Assembly: GCF_000172795.2 (NCBI RefSeq)
Contig: NZ_CP020951.1
Location: forward strand, 496,001 to 560,000
Origin: Rhizobium sp. CIAT894
Lineage (GTDB): Bacteria; Pseudomonadota; Alphaproteobacteria; Rhizobiales; Rhizobiaceae
Direction: 5' to 3'
Length of the DNA: 64,000 bases
In this document: positions 60,893 through 64,000 of the stretch, piece by piece
Layout of the letters: each line of letters begins with the position of its first letter
Numbering within the stretch: position 1 is the first letter of the stretch
Position numbers and translations under genes: made by a program
The notes under the pieces: model-generated
What the model was told of the DNA's origin: nothing
Database searches by the model: none
Seen by the model: the letters and a program-made list of their open reading frames with translations, nothing else

Positions 60893-62098
60893 TTGGGTGT
60901 TTTGGACAACATTAGCGTATCGACGACAGATGTGCGGATCGAGCGGCATGCGAACCAGCTTTCGCGGCAGTTGAAGCTCCTCCGCGACAAGCTGTTCCCG
61001 CCGCTCGCGCAGAAGACGCTGCGCACATTCTCCTCCGGCGAGGCGGCGCAGATGATCGGCGTTTCCGACGGTTATCTTCGTCAGCTTTCGCTCGACGGCA
61101 AAGGCCCGCAGCCGGAGCTTTCCCAGAACGGCCGGCGCTCCTATACGCTCGGCCAGATCAACGAATTGCGCCATTATATGGCAAAGCTCAAGCCGAAGGA
61201 CGCGCTCAGCTATCTGCCCTGGCGGCGCCCCGGCGAGAAGCTGCAGACGGTTGCCGTCACCAATTTCAAGGGCGGCTCGGCCAAGACGACGACGACGCTT
61301 TATCTGGCGCAGTATCTGGCGCTGGAGGGTTACCGGGTGCTCGCCATCGATCTCGATCCGCAGGCCTCGCTGTCTTCCATGCTTGGCGTCCAGCCGGAAT
61401 TCGATCTTGCCGACGGCGATACGCTCTATGGCGCCATCCGCTACGATGCCGGCCGCAAGCCGCTGAAGGACATCGTCCGCAAGACCTATTTCGACGGGCT
61501 CGATCTGGTGCCGGGCAATCTCGAACTGATGGAATTCGAACATGAGACGCCGCGGGCGCTCAACGATCGCCAGAGGCCGGCGGAACTGTTCTTCCGCCGC
61601 GTCGGCGTTGCCATCGCCGAGGTCGAGGCCAATTACGACGTCGTGGTGATCGACTGCCCGCCGCAGCTCGGTTACCTCACGCTCGGCGCCGTCTGCGCCG
61701 CCACGTCGCTGCTGATCACCATCCATCCGCAGATGGTCGATGTCGCCTCCATGTCGCAATTCCTGCTGATGACTTCGGATCTGCTCTCCGTGGTGCGCAA
61801 GGCCGGCGGCGATCTGCAGCATGATTTCATCAAATACATCGTCACCCGTCACGAGCCTTTCGATGCGCCGCAGTCGCAGATCGTTGCGTTGCTGCGCAGC
61901 CTCTTCGGCGACGACGTGTTGACGGCGACCATTCTCAAATCGACGGCGATCGCCGATGCCGGCCTGACAAAGCAGACGCTTTTTGAAATCGAGAAGGGGC
62001 AGGTGCGGCGCTCGACCTATGATCGGGCGCTGGAATCGGTCAATGCCGCCAATGGCGAGGTTCTCGCCGGCATTCACAAAGCCTGGGGCCGCACATGA
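60893..62098 (+). CDS. repA: plasmid partition ATPase RepA (ParA-like)
   Basis: A 401-residue repABC RepA. The helix-turn-helix near the start (TLRTFSSGEAAQMIGVSDGYLRQLSLDGKGP) is followed by the Walker A variant KGGSAKTTT, then LAIDLDPQASL and YDVVVIDCPPQLGYLTL. It segregates the replicon with RepB and, with it, autorepresses the operon. Start could be TTG 60893 or TTG 60902; AAAAGGA lies just before. It overlaps repB by four bases. Confidence 0.95.
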   Translation: MGVLDNISVSTTDVRIERHANQLSRQLKLLRDKLFPPLAQKTLRTFSSGEAAQMIGVSDGYLRQLSLDGKGPQPELSQNGRRSYTLGQINELRHYMAKLKPKDALSYLPWRRPGEKLQTVAVTNFKGGSAKTTTTLYLAQYLALEGYRVLAIDLDPQASLSSMLGVQPEFDLADGDTLYGAIRYDAGRKPLKDIVRKTYFDGLDLVPGNLELMEFEHETPRALNDRQRPAELFFRRVGVAIAEVEANYDVVVIDCPPQLGYLTLGAVCAATSLLITIHPQMVDVASMSQFLLMTSDLLSVVRKAGGDLQHDFIKYIVTRHEPFDAPQSQIVALLRSLFGDDVLTATILKSTAIADAGLTKQTLFEIEKGQVRRSTYDRALESVNAANGEVLAGIHKAWGRT

Positions 62099-63087
62099 GC
62101 AGACGCGATCGCCTGAAAGGCCTGTTCGACGATACGGCGCAGGAGTTGGCCGCGGCCAACTACGAGGAGACGTCTTTACGCGGATCGGCCGGGCCGGTGC
62201 GGACGATGGCGCTGACCCTCGGGCGCATGGAGGAAGAGAGCAGGGCGATGGAAGCCGCCTTGCTCTCCGGCGAACGCATCGTCGAACTCGACCCGGATCT
62301 GATCGATTCCTCCTTCGTCCGCGACCGCCTTGCCGATCAGCTCGATATCGAGGACGAGCTGGTGCAGTCGATTGCCGAGAACGGCCAGGAAGTGCCGATC
62401 CTCGTCCGCCGTCATCCCGATGACGAGGAGCGCTATCAGATCGCCTACGGCCATCGCCGGCTGCAGGCCATCAAGCTGCTCGGGCGCAAGGTGCAGGCGA
62501 TCGTTCGTCAGCTCGACGATACCGATGTCGTCATCGCGCAGGGCATCGAAAATTCGGCGCGGCGCAATCTTTCCTATATCGAGCGTGCCGTCTTTGCCTT
62601 CAATCTCGAGCTCAAGGGCTTCGAGCGGCCGGTGATCATGAAGGCGCTGTCGACCGACAAAACCGAGCTGTCGAAGCTGCTATCCGTGGCAAAAGCCATT
62701 CCGGCCGAGATCGTCAGGTCGGTCGGCGCCGCGCCGGGCATCGGACGGCGCAGGTGGATGGCGCTTGCCCAGGACTGGAACGGGCTGACGGCCGCCCGGC
62801 TAGCGAAGCTTATTGCCTCGCAAAATTTCCGAGCCGAAGAGAGCGACCGCCGTTTCGAGCTGTTGGTTGCCGAGCTCGCCAGGAAAGAGGCCAAGCCCGA
62901 AGCCACGGAATATGACTGGAAGCCGAAGACCGGCGGCAAGATTGCCGGCCGAATCAAGAGCGCCGGCAATTCCTTCACGATCGCGTTGAAAACCGGCGAC
63001 GCGCCGGATTTCGGCGCTTACATTTCACGTCGCCTCGATGAGCTTTACGAAGCCTATCGGGCCGGCAAGTTGCAAGCAGGAGAGTAG
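62095..63087 (+). CDS. repB: plasmid partition protein RepB (ParB-like)
   Basis: A 330-residue ParB-like protein: LADQLDIEDELVQSIAENGQEVPILVRRHPDDEERYQIAYGHRRLQAIKLLG and GIENSARRNLSYIERAVFAFNLE are the ParB/Sulfiredoxin boxes, and TDKTELSKLLSVAKAIPAEIVRSVG a helix-turn-helix. It binds parS. Its own coding start contains one parS copy (62145-62160). It overlaps repA by four bases. Confidence 0.95.
   Translation: MSRRDRLKGLFDDTAQELAAANYEETSLRGSAGPVRTMALTLGRMEEESRAMEAALLSGERIVELDPDLIDSSFVRDRLADQLDIEDELVQSIAENGQEVPILVRRHPDDEERYQIAYGHRRLQAIKLLGRKVQAIVRQLDDTDVVIAQGIENSARRNLSYIERAVFAFNLELKGFERPVIMKALSTDKTELSKLLSVAKAIPAEIVRSVGAAPGIGRRRWMALAQDWNGLTAARLAKLIASQNFRAEESDRRFELLVAELARKEAKPEATEYDWKPKTGGKIAGRIKSAGNSFTIALKTGDAPDFGAYISRRLDELYEAYRAGKLQAGE
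62145..62160. promoter_or_regulatory. parS: second parS-type site, inside repB
   Basis: The same 16-bp palindrome as at 60770-60785, GTTGGCCGCGGCCAAC, read in frame as part of the codons for ELAAANY. A parS inside the first part of repB is unusual but the identity with the upstream copy supports a function. Confidence 0.8.
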
Positions 63088-63091
63088 GCCG

Positions 63092-63125
63092 CAAAAGAAA
63101 AAAGCCTCCGAACGTTGCCGCCGCG
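63092..63125 (-). terminator. rho-independent terminator of the ctRNA
   Basis: On the minus strand the arms GGCTTCCG and CGGAGGC flank a loop, followed by TTTTTTCTTTT near 63093-63103. It lies directly after the repB stop and ends the predicted ctRNA. Confidence 0.7.
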
Positions 63126-63147
63126 GAAGCCTTTCTCATATCTGGAC
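63092..63147 (-). ncRNA. predicted countertranscribed RNA (ctRNA) between repB and repC
   Basis: On the minus strand TTGACA (complement of 63177-63182) is followed after 17 bp by GATTCT (complement of 63154-63159), a plausible promoter. Transcription would start near 63147 and end at a hairpin with GCTTCCG / CGGAGGC arms and a run of Ts near 63093-63103. The size (about 55 nt) and the place match the small antisense RNA that controls repC in repABC plasmids. The RNA itself was not seen experimentally. Confidence 0.7.
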
Positions 63148-63241
63148 AATCTGAGAATCGCACTTCCTCGAATCACTGTCAAGCGTCTTCGGCATCCTTT
63201 TGGGTGGTAGGTTTCTTTTGCCTTGAAAAAAGGTGAGGGAC

Positions 63242-64000
63242 ATGGAGCCTCAATATGTATCGACGCCCTTTGGGCGGCGATCGATGACGCTTGGCATGCT
63301 GGCAAGCCAGGAAAATGCCAGCAGGGTCGATCCGGAAGCATCGGTCGACAAGTGGAAGATCTTTCGTTCGCTCTGCGAAGCAAAGGAGCTCGTCGGCGTA
63401 TCAGATCGTGCGCTCGCGGTTCTCAACGCGCTGTTGACCTTCTACCCGAAGAACGAGATTGCCGAGGCCAATGGCTTCGTCGTCTTTCCCTCGAACGAGC
63501 AATTGTCGCTGCGCACGCATGGCATGGCCGGCACGACGCTGCGGCGGAACCTGGCGATGCTGGTGGAGGCGGGGCTGATCATCCGCAGGGACAGCCCGAA
63601 CGGCAAACGTTTTGCCCGTCGCAACGGCGAGGGCGGGCTTGGAGAGGCCTTCGGCTTCAGCCTGGCACCTCTCCTTGTCCGCGCCCGCGAGATCGAGGGG
63701 CAGGCGGCCGAGGTGATGGCTGCCAAGCTCGAATGGAAGCGCCTGCGGGAGCGGCTGACGCTTTGCCGGCGGGATATAACCAAGCTCATCGAGATCGCGC
63801 TGGAAGAGCAGATTGCCGGCGAATGGATCGAGATGCAGCGGCATTTCAATCTGCTGTCCGCCAGCCTGCCGCGCCGCCCGTCGGCCGCCGAGATGCAAAG
63901 CCTGCTGGCCGATCTCGAAGCCTTCCGTGAAATGATCGTCAAGACGCTGGAATTGAAGACGAAAACAGAAAAAACAGACGCCAATGACAGCCAAAACGGT
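63242..64000 (+). CDS. repC: replication initiator RepC (partial at window end)
   Basis: The frame opens at ATG 63242 (GGTGAGG before it) and is still open at 64000 (253 codons). It begins with MEPQYVSTPFGRRSMTLGML and contains VDKWKIFRSLCEAKELVGVSDRALAVLNALLTFYP and NEQLSLRTHGMAGTTLRRNLAMLVEAGLIIRRDSPNGKRFARR, the DNA-binding part of RepC proteins. RepC initiates replication; in known repABC plasmids the origin lies inside this gene. It follows the predicted ctRNA. Confidence 0.94.
   Translation, partial: MEPQYVSTPFGRRSMTLGMLASQENASRVDPEASVDKWKIFRSLCEAKELVGVSDRALAVLNALLTFYPKNEIAEANGFVVFPSNEQLSLRTHGMAGTTLRRNLAMLVEAGLIIRRDSPNGKRFARRNGEGGLGEAFGFSLAPLLVRAREIEGQAAEVMAAKLEWKRLRERLTLCRRDITKLIEIALEEQIAGEWIEMQRHFNLLSASLPRRPSAAEMQSLLADLEAFREMIVKTLELKTKTEKTDANDSQNG

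Noticed and set aside
60702..60901. Cobalamin riboswitch upstream of cobF
   Set aside because: I found no B12-box-like GCCACTG in the right place and the region is filled by parS and the repA inverted repeat.

Overview
The window looks like part of a large secondary replicon (megaplasmid or chromid) of a Rhizobium from the R. etli / R. leguminosarum group. The reasons are the repABC module at the right end, the aerobic cobalamin block beside it, nadABC with a nadQ-type regulator, moc-like and fucose-catabolic genes, GC-rich codon use, and several dispersed rhizobial palindromic repeats. Family names here come from reading the translations; no database search was run.

Layout. 1-2.9 kb: end of a Tad pilus locus (CpaF/TadA end, TadB, TadC, an FHA membrane protein). 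3-13.8 kb: accessory genes: a frameshifted class III cyclase, an SDR, an HxlR regulator divergent from an Old Yellow Enzyme, a LysR regulator divergent from a small tautomerase, two DMT exporters (one with a long His-rich tail), a DUF982 protein and an Imm50-like protein. 14.2-24 kb: a tight five-gene minus-strand operon for envelope proteins: OmpA-DUF4384, caspase with an EF-hand, trypsin fused to a caspase-like domain with Gln for the catalytic His, a serpin, and a membrane pseudokinase with an FGE-like end. 24.2-32.8 kb: a small secreted protein, an unknown protein, an NlpC/P60-like enzyme, an IS4-family insertion, and a second operon (caspase with Sel1 repeats, lipoprotein, ICMT-like methyltransferase).

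33-37.3 kb: L-fuconate catabolism (dehydratase, dehydrogenase, lactonase, IclR regulator). 37.4-42.8 kb: an XRE regulator, a 20-bp tandem array, and a minus-strand group made of a SARP/BTAD-TPR regulator, a 47-codon ORF, YcaO and TfuA, which reads as an undescribed RiPP/thioamidation locus. 43-47.4 kb: nadC, nadB, nadA, nadQ with two operator-like sites. 47.8-53.4 kb: panB, mocFED-like genes, a LacI regulator and an IolI/MocC-like protein. 53.6-60.7 kb: cobM, cobL, cobK, cobJ, cobI, cobH, cobG, cobF. 60.7-64 kb: repA, repB, a predicted ctRNA and repC (cut by the window end), with two identical parS-type sites and a large inverted repeat before repA.

The two most notable systems are the trypsin/caspase/serpin/pseudokinase operon, where protease pocket, activation site and serpin bait residue all point to Arg specificity, and the peptide-YcaO-TfuA cluster.
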